DNA from: JAVVSR01 sp036654095
GTDB lineage: Bacteria; Bacillota; Clostridia; Christensenellales; CAG-917
Length of the DNA stretch: 64,000 nucleotides
Assembly: GCA_036654095.1 (NCBI GenBank)
Contig: JAVVSR010000007.1
Location: 24,689 to 88,688 of the forward strand
Direction of reading: 5' to 3'
Shown here in pieces: positions 16,699 through 24,736 of this stretch. The stretch's first letter is position 1. Every line of letters begins with the position of its first letter. The notes under the pieces were generated by a model, which ran no database searches, was not told the origin of the DNA, and saw only the letters and a program-made list of their open reading frames with translations. The translations under genes and the position numbers were made by a program.

Positions 16699-17925
16699 TT
16701 AATCAAGTTTATTTTGTTTTTTCATATTTGCAACAACTTTCATAGGTAACCCAAATAAATTGATAAACCCTGCGCTGTCGGCTTGATTGTACACTTCATC
16801 TTCGTCAAAAGTCGAAAGTTTTTCATCATAAAGGCTAAATGGCGATGAAATACTTGATGGACAGATATTGCCTTTATAAAGCTTTAATTTAACCTCTCCA
16901 GTAACTGTTTGCTGCGTATTGTCAACAAAGGCCGATAGCGCTTCACGCAGAGGCGAGTACCACTGACCAAAGTAAACCACCTCGCCAAACTTTTCTGAAA
17001 CAAGTTTTTTGTAATGTTGAGTGTCGCGATCAAGACAAATACTTTCAAGCAAATCGTGCGCTTTATAAAGAATAGCGCCACCCGGGGTTTCATAAACTCC
17101 ACGCGACTTCATACCAACTAGACGGTTTTCAACCAAATCAAGCAATCCAATACCATTAGCTCCTCCTATTTTGTTCAACTCACTTATTAAAGAAATGCCG
17201 TCCAATTTTTTTCCATTGAGCGCGGTTGGAATACCTTTTTCAAATGAAAGCGTAATGTAAGTTGCTTTATCGGGCGCATTTTCGGGGCTAACCGACATTT
17301 CCAAAAAGCCAGCCTTATCGTATTTGGGTTCATTAAGGGGGCTTTCCAAATCCATACCCTCGTGCGATAAGTGCCAAAGATTTTTATCCTTGCTATAATT
17401 TGTTTCGCGATTGATTTTTAGTGGAATATTATGCGCTTCGGCGTAGTCGATTTCCTCCTCGCGCGACTTAATGTTCCATTCTCTCCAAGGAGCGATTATT
17501 TTAAGTTCAGGCGCAAAAGCCTTAATAGTGAGTTCAAAACGTACTTGGTCATTACCTTTGCCCGTACAGCCGTGGCAAATAGCGTCTGCCCCTTCGGCCT
17601 TAGCAATTTCAACAAGTTTTTTAGCTATTATAGGCCTTGCAAACGACGTTCCCAATAAATAGCCCTCATAAGTTGCGCCCGCCTTAAGTGTCGGAAAAAT
17701 AAAATCTTCTACAAACTCTTTTTTTAAATCGGCAATATATAACTTAGACGCGCCTGTTTTTAACGCTTTTTCTTCAAGACCATCAAGCTCATTACCTTGC
17801 CCGACGTCGCCCGAAACGGCAATTATTTCAGGATTATTATAGTTTTCTTTTAGCCACGGAATAATGATAGAAGTATCCAATCCACCCGAATATGCAAGTA
17901 CTACTTTTTTAATATTTTTTTCCAT
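16699..17925 (-). CDS. argG: argininosuccinate synthase
   Basis: ATP-dependent condensation of citrulline and aspartate. 408 residues, full length. The N-terminal PP-loop AYSGGLDTS is at residues 11-19, followed by the family segments GDVGQG, HGCTGKGNDQVRFE and the citrulline/aspartate-binding region around ETNYSKDKNLWHLSHEG. ATG is preceded by AGGAG. First gene of the argGH unit, with its own sigma-A promoter. Confidence 0.97.
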   Translation of the reverse strand: MEKNIKKVVLAYSGGLDTSIIIPWLKENYNNPEIIAVSGDVGQGNELDGLEEKALKTGASKLYIADLKKEFVEDFIFPTLKAGATYEGYLLGTSFARPIIAKKLVEIAKAEGADAICHGCTGKGNDQVRFELTIKAFAPELKIIAPWREWNIKSREEEIDYAEAHNIPLKINRETNYSKDKNLWHLSHEGMDLESPLNEPKYDKAGFLEMSVSPENAPDKATYITLSFEKGIPTALNGKKLDGISLISELNKIGGANGIGLLDLVENRLVGMKSRGVYETPGGAILYKAHDLLESICLDRDTQHYKKLVSEKFGEVVYFGQWYSPLREALSAFVDNTQQTVTGEVKLKLYKGNICPSSISSPFSLYDEKLSTFDEDEVYNQADSAGFINLFGLPMKVVANMKKQNKLD

Positions 17926-17954
17926 ATTAAACTCCTAACTGTATTATTAATGTA

Positions 17955-17982
17955 ATTATACCATTTTTATAAGTAAAGTCAA
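17955..17982 (-). promoter_or_regulatory. sigma-A promoter of argGH
   Basis: TTGACT (17977-17982), 16-bp spacer, perfect TATAAT (17955-17960) on the minus strand, about 30 bp before argG. Upstream sequence (about 17990-18050) has AT-rich near-palindromes that could be ARG boxes for an ArgR-type regulator, but none is close enough to consensus to call. Confidence 0.75.
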
Positions 17983-18079
17983 TTAAATTGTATTACAAAT
18001 TGAATAAATTTTAATAAAATATTGATTTTATGCAAATTAATGTATAATTAGCGTATCGGATGTATATTTAATGTATTTA

Positions 18080-18116
18080 AAAACTACCGATATTATAAAT
18101 TAAAATCGGTAGTTTT
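18080..18116 (-). terminator. terminator after the metallophosphoesterase gene
   Basis: Twelve-base stem AAAACTACCGAT / ATCGGTAGTTTT, 13-nt loop, flanked by A/T runs in both directions. It separates the phosphoesterase gene from argG. Confidence 0.85.
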
Positions 18117-18162
18117 TTACAATTAAACTATAATTACTTACATTTACGTAACCATAATAACA

Positions 18163-19431
18163 TTACTTATAGTACTTATCCATAGTGACAGCTTCCTTTT
18201 CGTACTTGGATTTATACTTTTCTTGATAATAGTTTTCGGTTTTACTAGTAAAACTACCATCGGTTTTTGTAACAATAACATTGCAACCGCGCTGAACCCC
18301 GTAGTTTTTAATTTTTGAATAAGCTAAATAGTCAATGCTGTTGCCATAGCTTAGCTGAATGCCTTTGTACATAATTGAAAAGTTATTTAAATGGTCGTGG
18401 CCAACAAATATGCCTTTAGTGCTTTCCAGTTCATGCATTGTTTCAAAAAGCAAATTTTCCTTGCTGCTGCAATATACCACATCCTTTTCAGGATTTTCGC
18501 CCGCCTCGCCCGAAATATATTTAACATCTGCCGTATCTTTGTAGCCGTTATCTCGATAAGCATACCAAGCAACCTTGTACTCCTCAAGTGGAATATGGAA
18601 AAAAGCAAGCGATTTTACTTTGCGCATATTTACATCATCGGTTTTTGTTGCATTGTACGCATCCATACTTAACACATTAGTTTTATACCAATCAATTTGC
18701 GATTGTTTAATTTTATCATATTTCCAAAATATGCCAAAGTAGTCGCCGTCGGTATAACTATGCGAGTCGAATACGTATAAGGCTTGAGTTATAACCCCTT
18801 TAGTATTTTTAACTTTAAAAATTTGATTACCAAATCCATCAATATCCGAAGGCCCTCTTGTAAACAAACAATATTTAAACTCATCTTTGCTATAAAACTC
18901 TGAAAGTTCTTTTCTATTATAGTAACTGTATGCTTCCGTATCGTGATTGCCGAAACTTATAGTCCAATAAACGCCCAATGTTTCCATGAGGTTTGCAAAA
19001 CTTTTGCTTGAAGATAAGTTGTTGAATGTGCCTGCTGAATAAGGTACTGGATACGCTAAGTCACCAGTAACAATTACCAAGTCGGGTTTTTCATAAGTTA
19101 TCATAGCGGCCACTGCATTCAACGCCATTTTGTCTTTTTTTGTTGACATCGCGCCACCGCCAATATGTATGTCAGTCAGTTGCAACACTTTAAAATCATT
19201 ATCCGTAGTAAATGTATAATATCCATCGTCTTCAAGTGTAGGCGCTAGTTGATTTTCATAAACTACTTTGTCAAACGTTGCAACATACTTATTGCGCAGA
19301 TTGTTGCTTATAAGGTTTGAAACTAAAGTTACTGAAGCAATAGTTAAAATAGTGATAAGCAATACTATGCCAATAACCTTAAAAACTCTCTTTACCTTTG
19401 AGGGCTTATCCGCCCTATGTCTTTTTACCAT
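18163..19431 (-). CDS. membrane-anchored calcineurin-like metallophosphoesterase
   Basis: A 422-residue protein with a basic N-terminus and one hydrophobic segment (about 17-37), so it is probably anchored outside the cell by an uncleaved signal. The five metallophosphoesterase motifs are visible in order: LTDIHIGGG (D, H), VTGDLAYPV (GD), SFGNHDTEA (GNH), FFHIPLEEY (H) and FVGHDHLNN (GHDH). Fold relatives include purple acid phosphatase-like and Icc/DR1281-type enzymes; substrate unknown. Monocistronic, GAGG before ATG, strong terminator behind it. Confidence 0.85.
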   Translation of the reverse strand: MVKRHRADKPSKVKRVFKVIGIVLLITILTIASVTLVSNLISNNLRNKYVATFDKVVYENQLAPTLEDDGYYTFTTDNDFKVLQLTDIHIGGGAMSTKKDKMALNAVAAMITYEKPDLVIVTGDLAYPVPYSAGTFNNLSSSKSFANLMETLGVYWTISFGNHDTEAYSYYNRKELSEFYSKDEFKYCLFTRGPSDIDGFGNQIFKVKNTKGVITQALYVFDSHSYTDGDYFGIFWKYDKIKQSQIDWYKTNVLSMDAYNATKTDDVNMRKVKSLAFFHIPLEEYKVAWYAYRDNGYKDTADVKYISGEAGENPEKDVVYCSSKENLLFETMHELESTKGIFVGHDHLNNFSIMYKGIQLSYGNSIDYLAYSKIKNYGVQRGCNVIVTKTDGSFTSKTENYYQEKYKSKYEKEAVTMDKYYK

Positions 19432-19559
19432 ATATACCTCTCATTATGCCGACGAAGCGCATTAAAACTTTCACCGACAATATTTTTTTGGCACAATTAT
19501 TTAAACCTTAGTATTCAACTTCAATTTTGAACTTTACAAAAACACACTTTTACACAAAA

Positions 19560-20102
19560 CTAAAGATTAGGCTCATTTGTTTCTTTCTTATTTAAAACTC
19601 TTTCAAACGAATCGGCGCTATTACAACTTCCAATTAAGTGCATAACAAGTTCGCGACGCTGTTGAACATTTGACGCAATGGAATACAATATACTGCTTAC
19701 CGTCAATAGCGCAGCAATAACATATGCCTCCCACACGTTTGACATATTAATTAAAAAAATTGTAGCGAACGCCAAAACCACGCCCGCAATAACACCGTTG
19801 CAATTATTAAATACACGCGTATTTTTCGCGCCAATAGAGCGCAACAAATAGCTCCCTAGAAAAATAATTTTGTAGACAATAAGCCCCAGACCCGATGCGA
19901 TGCATATCACAACACCCACCGATGATTTTAAAACTTTGTTAAGCATTTCTACAATAGTAGTTTTATCGTCGCTAGCTTCATCATAGGCAGCCCTGTTAGG
20001 ACTTGCGTGATATAGCACGGAAGCGTTGGCAAATGAAAAAGATATGCCAACTGTAAAAGCTAGTAGTACAACCACACCTAAAAATTTTTCTGCCAATCTC
20101 AT
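19560..20102 (-). CDS. small integral membrane protein, paralogue of the gene two upstream
   Basis: A 180-residue protein with about four hydrophobic segments and an internal polar loop (about residues 30-50). Its first 25 residues (MRLAEKFLGVVVLL) closely resemble those of the protein encoded at 20394-21029 (MKLAEKILGAVVLV), and the overall layout is the same, so they look like paralogues flanking a DUF1294 gene. No functional family recognised. ATG ten bases after the preceding stop, with AGGA upstream; last gene of the cluster. Confidence 0.6.
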   Translation of the reverse strand: MRLAEKFLGVVVLLAFTVGISFSFANASVLYHASPNRAAYDEASDDKTTIVEMLNKVLKSSVGVVICIASGLGLIVYKIIFLGSYLLRSIGAKNTRVFNNCNGVIAGVVLAFATIFLINMSNVWEAYVIAALLTVSSILYSIASNVQQRRELVMHLIGSCNSADSFERVLNKKETNEPNL

Positions 20103-20111
20103 ATTAATATC

Positions 20112-20393
20112 CTATGCAGCGAAAAAACAGCCTAAAACTAACACGGCTATACTCCACACTGCTAATAATGGCATTCCTATTTTAAAATACCAATGTTTAG
20201 TTTTATGCCTTTTTACAAACATAGCTATTGTCGACCCTACTCCACCCAATAAAAAAGCTATCAAAAACAGTTGACTTTCGGGTGTCCGCCACTTGCCTTG
20301 TATCGCCTTCTTTTTATCTACTGCCATCGTGAAGTAACCAACGATACTCATAACAATAAATAGCGTAATAAGGATAATTTGATATATATTCAT
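20112..20393 (-). CDS. DUF1294 family membrane protein
   Basis: A 93-residue protein with three hydrophobic segments. The motif MAVDKKKAIQGKWRTPE followed by a glycine-rich membrane stretch (LLGGVGSTIAM) and HKTKHWYF is characteristic of DUF1294, a small family of unknown function sometimes fused to cold-shock domains. The ATG abuts the stop of the upstream gene (TAAATG), indicating translational coupling. Confidence 0.85.
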   Translation of the reverse strand: MNIYQIILITLFIVMSIVGYFTMAVDKKKAIQGKWRTPESQLFLIAFLLGGVGSTIAMFVKRHKTKHWYFKIGMPLLAVWSIAVLVLGCFFAA

Positions 20394-21029
20394 TTACTTG
20401 CTTTCTTCCTCATTCTCTCCATCAACATAATTCATATCATAGTTGTTTTCAAACTCGCTGTCCTGATTATCTTCGCTTTTTTCATCATAAAAAATAATTT
20501 CAGGAGCCTCGCCGTCACTATTTTCATCATCGCCTAAATCCATTGCTAGCGCCCGTTTCTGCGCGATAATTGAAATAATTGAATAAGCTATACTTGTAAG
20601 CGCTAATATAGCAAAACAAAGAAAACCTTTTAGCATACCGCTTGTGTTGCTTGCAAAGTTGCTTGCAAAGTTTATTACTAAAATTATAAAAATTAAGCTC
20701 AAAATTATTATATTACCTATATTAAATTGAACTGTATTTTTGTTTTGCAAATTCCTTATATAATACACTATAAAAATGATTGCATAGATAATCAGAGCAA
20801 TGCCTAGGCCTATAAAAATCATATACCCAACCATATCCAACATAACTAAAAATGCCATAGTACCAACCAATATTATGTCTGCTCCGGCGACCTCTCCGCC
20901 AGTATTGTTAGCTGTCGACAACTCGTGACTTAAATTAAACACATTGTTTGAAACAACAAATGTTAGCGAAATCACAACAATTAAAACAACTAAAACAACT
21001 GCTCCCAAAATTTTTTCAGCTAGCTTCAT
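20394..21029 (-). CDS. small integral membrane protein with acidic tail
   Basis: About 211 residues with four hydrophobic segments (near 5-30, 50-75, 80-105 and 115-140) and a strongly acidic, likely disordered C-terminal tail of about 45 residues (rich in E, D and N). The start at 21029 has AGGAGG at good distance; an in-frame start five codons upstream would overlap that site. Its N-terminus matches the protein at 19560-20102. Function unknown. First gene of a three-gene cluster. Confidence 0.6.
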   Translation of the reverse strand: MKLAEKILGAVVLVVLIVVISLTFVVSNNVFNLSHELSTANNTGGEVAGADIILVGTMAFLVMLDMVGYMIFIGLGIALIIYAIIFIVYYIRNLQNKNTVQFNIGNIIILSLIFIILVINFASNFASNTSGMLKGFLCFAILALTSIAYSIISIIAQKRALAMDLGDDENSDGEAPEIIFYDEKSEDNQDSEFENNYDMNYVDGENEEESK

Positions 21030-21465
21030 AAAAGCCTCCTGCAATCATCTTGTACAAAAAATACACAGGTTATCAAAACGATTACCCTATTAATATAATA
21101 TCACAATATACTCAGTTTGAAAACCTTTTTTGTGTAAAAAACTATTTGGCCTAATTGTGATAAATTTAAAATTGTTAAATTTTTATCATAAATGTCGTTA
21201 ATTTATATAAAACCGACTATTTTTGTTATCTATATCCTTAATTTGGCAATTATAATTACAAAAATTAATTTAGCAAGACAAATATATTTCACTTATTTTA
21301 TAATTGTTTTGTAGCTTTAACAAAAATGAAAACCTGCAATTTGTATTTTTAGTTAAAATCTTTTAAATAAGCGCATTTTGACTTTAATTATTATAATCTT
21401 TTTTATTTAAAAAACAAATTGTAATTAGTATATTTTATTTAAACCATTGCGGCTTTAATAACAAA

Positions 21466-21487
21466 AAACCCAATATTATTTGGGTTT
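21466..21487 (-). terminator. terminator hairpin, copy 1 of the 141-bp unit
   Basis: AAACCCAA / TTGGGTTT stem; on the minus strand followed by a T run. Third in a series downstream of pfp. Confidence 0.6.
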
Positions 21488-21607
21488 ACGTTTTTAAAAT
21501 CTTTTGAATAAGCACATTTTGACTTTAATTATTATAATCTTTTTTATTTAAAAAACAAATTGTAATTAGTATATTTTATTTAAACCATTGCGGCTTTAAT
21601 AACAAAA

Positions 21608-21629
21608 AAACCCAATATTATTTGGGTTT
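21608..21629 (-). terminator. terminator hairpin, copy 2 of the 141-bp unit
   Basis: Same stem as copy 1 with a run of seven T after it on the minus strand. Second hairpin downstream of pfp. Confidence 0.65.
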
Positions 21630-21659
21630 ACGTTTTTAAAATTTGTAAAATAAAAGGGG

Positions 21660-21686
21660 GACGCTCGGAGGGGGACTCCGAGCGTC
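21660..21686 (-). terminator. very GC-rich hairpin downstream of pfp
   Basis: Eleven perfectly paired bases GACGCTCGGAG / CTCCGAGCGTC with a 5-nt loop, inside a poly-G context (plus strand) that stands out from the AT-rich surroundings. On the minus strand the stem is followed by CCCC then TTTTATTTT, so it may be the first terminator of the pfkA-pfp transcript. Confidence 0.6.
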
Positions 21687-21749
21687 TTGGGGGGGATAAT
21701 AAAAAGGTAACCAGCCGTTGCTCATCGCAACTGACAGGCCTGTTTTGTG

Positions 21750-22988
21750 TTATTTAACGAGAACTTTCTTAAGTTTAGCAAACCTTGGCAAGCCATCTTC
21801 AAGGGGAGCTTTGCTGTCACCCTGTATAAGTGGCAACGCATACTTAATAAATTCATCTGAAATACCTGAACCATCATTGGTAATCCAACTTAATGGAACG
21901 GTCTTTTCAGTATTTGCAGCGAGTTCAAGTGGCATTAGTTTGCAGTTACAAACATATTTATCGCCTGTAACGCGTTCAAAAACAACCATCTTATCCGTTT
22001 CACCGCTAACGGCTGCGCGTACGGCCTCAACACCTGCTAAATATGCCTCATCTACGTCAACTTTCGACGCTAGATGCGCGCCACAACGTTGCATTAAACT
22101 AAACTCAATAGCCCTAACTTTAATGCCTAACCTTTCCTTAACAATATTGGCTAAAATTGAGCCGATACCACCAAGTTGAGCGTGGCCAAACAAGTCAGTA
22201 GAGGATGCCGTAAATTCGCCAACATACTTGCCTTCGGCATTTTTAATGCCTTCAGACACGGCTACAATACACTTATTGTTGTTATTATAGCACACATTTT
22301 TTACTTTGGCAACAAAATTTTCAACATCAAAAACACTTTCGGGCAAATAAATCAAGTCGGCGCCAAGCCCTTTATAGTTTGCAAGGGCAGCGGCGGCAGT
22401 CAACCATCCTGCGTTGCGCCCCATAATTTCAACCACGCAAACCATACCTGTATTATACACTTTAGCGTCAAGATTAATTTCCATTAACGTAGTCGATATG
22501 TATTTAGCCGCGCTTCCGTAACCAGGACAGTGGTCAGTGCCAAACAAATCATTATCAATAGTCTTAGGTACGCCAATAACATTGCAATCATATCCGCTAC
22601 TTTTCATAAATTTGCTAATTTTATTGCAAGTATCCATACTGTCATTTCCACCATTGTAGAAGAAATAGCGAATGTTATACTTTTTAAAAACTTCAAGTAA
22701 ACGTTTATAATCGGTATCGTCAACGTCAAGCGGTTTAAGTTTGTACCTAACCGAGCCTAAAGCTGATGAAGGAGTATTTTTTAGTAGTTCAAGTTCCTTC
22801 ATATCTTCTTGGGCAATATCAAAAAATCTTTCGTCTAAAATACCTCTAATACCGTGTTCGGCGCCATAAACGGCAGTGATGTTTTTTTGCTTTAAAGCCT
22901 CAATAAAAACGCCCGCTGCGCTGGCATTAATAACAGAAGTAGGCCCGCCTGACTGCGCAAACATACAAGCTCCAACTAAATTTTTCAT
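21750..22988 (-). CDS. pfp: diphosphate-dependent 6-phosphofructokinase
   Basis: A 412-residue phosphofructokinase-fold enzyme. The phosphoryl-donor loop reads GGNDSMDT (about 113-120) with Asp where ATP enzymes have Gly (GGDGS), and the catalytic loop reads PKTIDND (about 141-147) with Lys in place of Gly. Both are the known determinants for pyrophosphate use, so it should reversibly phosphorylate fructose-6-phosphate with PPi. Length fits the 400-residue PPi-PFK clade. Strong AGGAGG before ATG; ten bases behind pfkA in the same operon. Confidence 0.9.
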   Translation of the reverse strand: MKNLVGACMFAQSGGPTSVINASAAGVFIEALKQKNITAVYGAEHGIRGILDERFFDIAQEDMKELELLKNTPSSALGSVRYKLKPLDVDDTDYKRLLEVFKKYNIRYFFYNGGNDSMDTCNKISKFMKSSGYDCNVIGVPKTIDNDLFGTDHCPGYGSAAKYISTTLMEINLDAKVYNTGMVCVVEIMGRNAGWLTAAAALANYKGLGADLIYLPESVFDVENFVAKVKNVCYNNNNKCIVAVSEGIKNAEGKYVGEFTASSTDLFGHAQLGGIGSILANIVKERLGIKVRAIEFSLMQRCGAHLASKVDVDEAYLAGVEAVRAAVSGETDKMVVFERVTGDKYVCNCKLMPLELAANTEKTVPLSWITNDGSGISDEFIKYALPLIQGDSKAPLEDGLPRFAKLKKVLVK

Positions 22989-22998
22989 TCAAAACCTC

Positions 22999-23961
22999 CT
23001 ATAAACTTAAAATATGTGCGATATCGTAAAGCTGTTTGTCAAAAACGCGAGTTTGCGCAAGGGCTTCGTGAATATCTACATCAATAATATCATTATGTTT
23101 AATACCAACAACGCGATTGGTTTTATTTTCATCAATTAAATCAACCGCGCGCACGGCAAATTTTGCGGCAAGAACGCGGTCACCGACAGTAGGCGCGCCA
23201 CCACGCTGAATATGTCCAAGCGTAGTTGTCCTAATAGTAATACCCGTCCTCTCGGTAATTTTTTCACAAATCTCGTTAGCGTTGCCCGCACCCTCGGCAA
23301 GAACAATCATATTCGATGTTTTTCCGCGCTTATAACTCATTGAAATTTCGGTAGCAATTTCATCTAAATTATATGGTATTTCAGGAACAATAACGTATTC
23401 CGCGCCACCTGCAATGCCCGAATACAATGCAATATCGCCACATTTTCTACCCATAACTTCAAGCAGGCTAACCCTGTCGTGCGAAGTCATTGTATCACGA
23501 AGGCTATTCATCGCCCAAATAACATTATTGACTGCCGTATCAAACCCTAATGTAAAGTCAGTATAAGCCAAATCGTTGTCGATAGTGCCGGGAATACCAA
23601 TAACATTAATCCCTGTATCGGTTGCAAGGTCGGCCGCGCCTCTGAAAGTACCGTCGCCACCAATAGCAATTAAATATTCAATTTTATAGGCTCGCATAGT
23701 ATCCGCCGCCTGTTTTCTTCCTTCTTTTGTGGTAAACTCGGGGCTTCTGGCTGTTTTTAAAAACGTGCCACCGCGTTGTATCATATCCGATACCGAGCGC
23801 GAATTCATTCGCGTAACTTTTCCATCAATCAAGCCCGAATAACCGTGTTCAACGCCGTATACGTCAAACCCCTTGTATAAAGCATACCTTGTGCAAGCGC
23901 GAATACAGGCATTCATACCTGGCGCGTCGCCACCACTTGTTAAAATTGCAATTTTTTTCAT
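22999..23961 (-). CDS. pfkA: ATP-dependent 6-phosphofructokinase
   Basis: Committed step of glycolysis. 320 residues, the standard bacterial size. Seen: TSGGDAPGMNACIRA at the N-terminus, GGDGTFRGA at about 101-109 (ATP type), catalytic PGTIDND at about 124-130, and MGRKCGDIAL for the allosteric/substrate region. It sits between the TRAP homologue (16 bp upstream) and the PPi-dependent enzyme (10 bp downstream). No clear Shine-Dalgarno precedes its ATG, so translation may depend on the upstream mtrB-like gene. Confidence 0.96.
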   Translation of the reverse strand: MKKIAILTSGGDAPGMNACIRACTRYALYKGFDVYGVEHGYSGLIDGKVTRMNSRSVSDMIQRGGTFLKTARSPEFTTKEGRKQAADTMRAYKIEYLIAIGGDGTFRGAADLATDTGINVIGIPGTIDNDLAYTDFTLGFDTAVNNVIWAMNSLRDTMTSHDRVSLLEVMGRKCGDIALYSGIAGGAEYVIVPEIPYNLDEIATEISMSYKRGKTSNMIVLAEGAGNANEICEKITERTGITIRTTTLGHIQRGGAPTVGDRVLAAKFAVRAVDLIDENKTNRVVGIKHNDIIDVDIHEALAQTRVFDKQLYDIAHILSL

Positions 23962-23977
23962 ATGAACTTAAGCGGTT

Positions 23978-24229
23978 TTACTTTTCAGCGCGCGCACTTT
24001 CAACAATGCCGTGCTTAGTGTAAATTTCCGCATCTCCTTTAATTTTAATAGCCGAAGTCTTTGATGTAAACTGTGCAATCAACACCTCGCCTTTGTCAAG
24101 CATTTCAGTATGGTGCGACCGAGTTTCGCCACCACGAGTTAAACCAATAACTTGTACTCCGCTGTTTTTAGCTTTAACGACAATATAATCATCGCTTTGT
24201 GACACATCGATATTATCTAAATTATCCAT
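23978..24229 (-). CDS. mtrB: tryptophan RNA-binding attenuation protein (TRAP) homologue
   Basis: An 83-residue protein that aligns almost end to end with Bacillus TRAP: shared runs GVQVIGLTRGGET, LDKGEV, IAQFT and TSAIK. TRAP forms an 11-subunit ring that binds (G/U)AG repeats in trp mRNA when tryptophan is bound. Of the residues known to contact RNA in B. subtilis (Glu36, Lys37, Lys56, Arg58, with Phe32 nearby), Glu42 and Lys62 are kept here, Lys37 is Met43, Arg58 is Lys64 and Phe32 is Ser38. The tryptophan-pocket loop (GLTRG, HH, TSAIK) is kept. It has its own promoter, is 16 bp upstream of pfkA, and lacks the usual mtrA/folE partner. Confidence 0.88.
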   Translation of the reverse strand: MDNLDNIDVSQSDDYIVVKAKNSGVQVIGLTRGGETRSHHTEMLDKGEVLIAQFTSKTSAIKIKGDAEIYTKHGIVESARAEK

Positions 24230-24254
24230 ATAGTCGCTCCTCTAATCCGTATAT

Positions 24255-24283
24255 ATATTAACCATTAGTTAAAAAAAAGTCAA
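24255..24283 (-). promoter_or_regulatory. sigma-A promoter of mtrB-pfkA-pfp
   Basis: TTGACT (24278-24283), 17-bp spacer, TAATAT (24255-24260) on the minus strand; start about 20 bp before the mtrB ATG. The remaining gene-free DNA up to the hexanucleotide repeat (24284-24567) is AT-rich with nothing recognised. Confidence 0.7.
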
Positions 24284-24567
24284 TCATATTTTTAATTTCG
24301 CAAACTCATATATAAAGTTTACGTGTAATGTCTAAAAATAACGTTTCATTAATTATTTTTTCCAAATATTTATTGTATATAAACTAATTTCAAAAATTAA
24401 CACGCGCCTTATATCGTTTTAATGATAGCGCATATCTAACAAAAAGTTTCATTAATTGCCTTGTCCGATTATTTTATAACACAAACAACTTTCAAATTAT
24501 GTTTAAGCATGCGTGACATATAGTGTCATTAATGATTTTACATTTTAATCGTGTCATTTAAATTATA

Positions 24568-24628
24568 TTTTGCTTTTGCTTTTGCTTTTGCTTTTGCTTT
24601 TGCTTTTGCTTTTGCTTTTGCTTTTGCT
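24568..24628. repeat. hexanucleotide microsatellite (TTTTGC)n, about 10 copies, cut by a gap
   Basis: Perfect TTTTGC repeats run for 61 bp straight into the N run, so the true array is longer than seen. It lies between dnaE and mtrB and is not coding. Confidence 0.95.
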
Positions 24629-24728
24629 NNNNNNNNNNNNNNNNNNNNNNNNNNNNNNNNNNNNNNNNNNNNNNNNNNNNNNNNNNNNNNNNNNNNNNNN
24701 NNNNNNNNNNNNNNNNNNNNNNNNNNNN
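24629..24728. other. assembly gap of 100 N
   Basis: Exactly 100 unknown bases, the conventional placeholder for a gap of unknown length, at the edge of a hexanucleotide repeat. The dnaE stop codon is intact eight bases beyond it, but whether anything lies between dnaE and mtrB cannot be told. Confidence 0.97.
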
Positions 24729-24736
24729 TTAATCAA

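Larger units (their letters stand above)
21355..21637. repeat. tandem duplication, 141-bp unit, two copies, each holding a terminator hairpin
   Basis: Copy 1 starts at 21355 and copy 2 at 21496. They differ at only a few positions (for example GCGCATTTTG versus GCACATTTTG). Each ends in a hairpin AAACCCAA / TTGGGTTT. The rest of the 720-bp gene-free stretch 21030-21749 (21030-21354) is AT-rich with no reading frame recognised. Confidence 0.9.

Noticed and set aside
17983..18079. ARG boxes upstream of argG
   Set aside because: Several AT-rich near-palindromes exist but none matches the ArgR/AhrC operator closely enough in this AT-rich context.
24230..24260. TRAP autoregulatory site in the mtrB leader (overlapping TAG/GAG triplets near the ribosome site)
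   Set aside because: Only two or three overlapping AG triplets are present, which also form the Shine-Dalgarno; TRAP needs many regularly spaced repeats.
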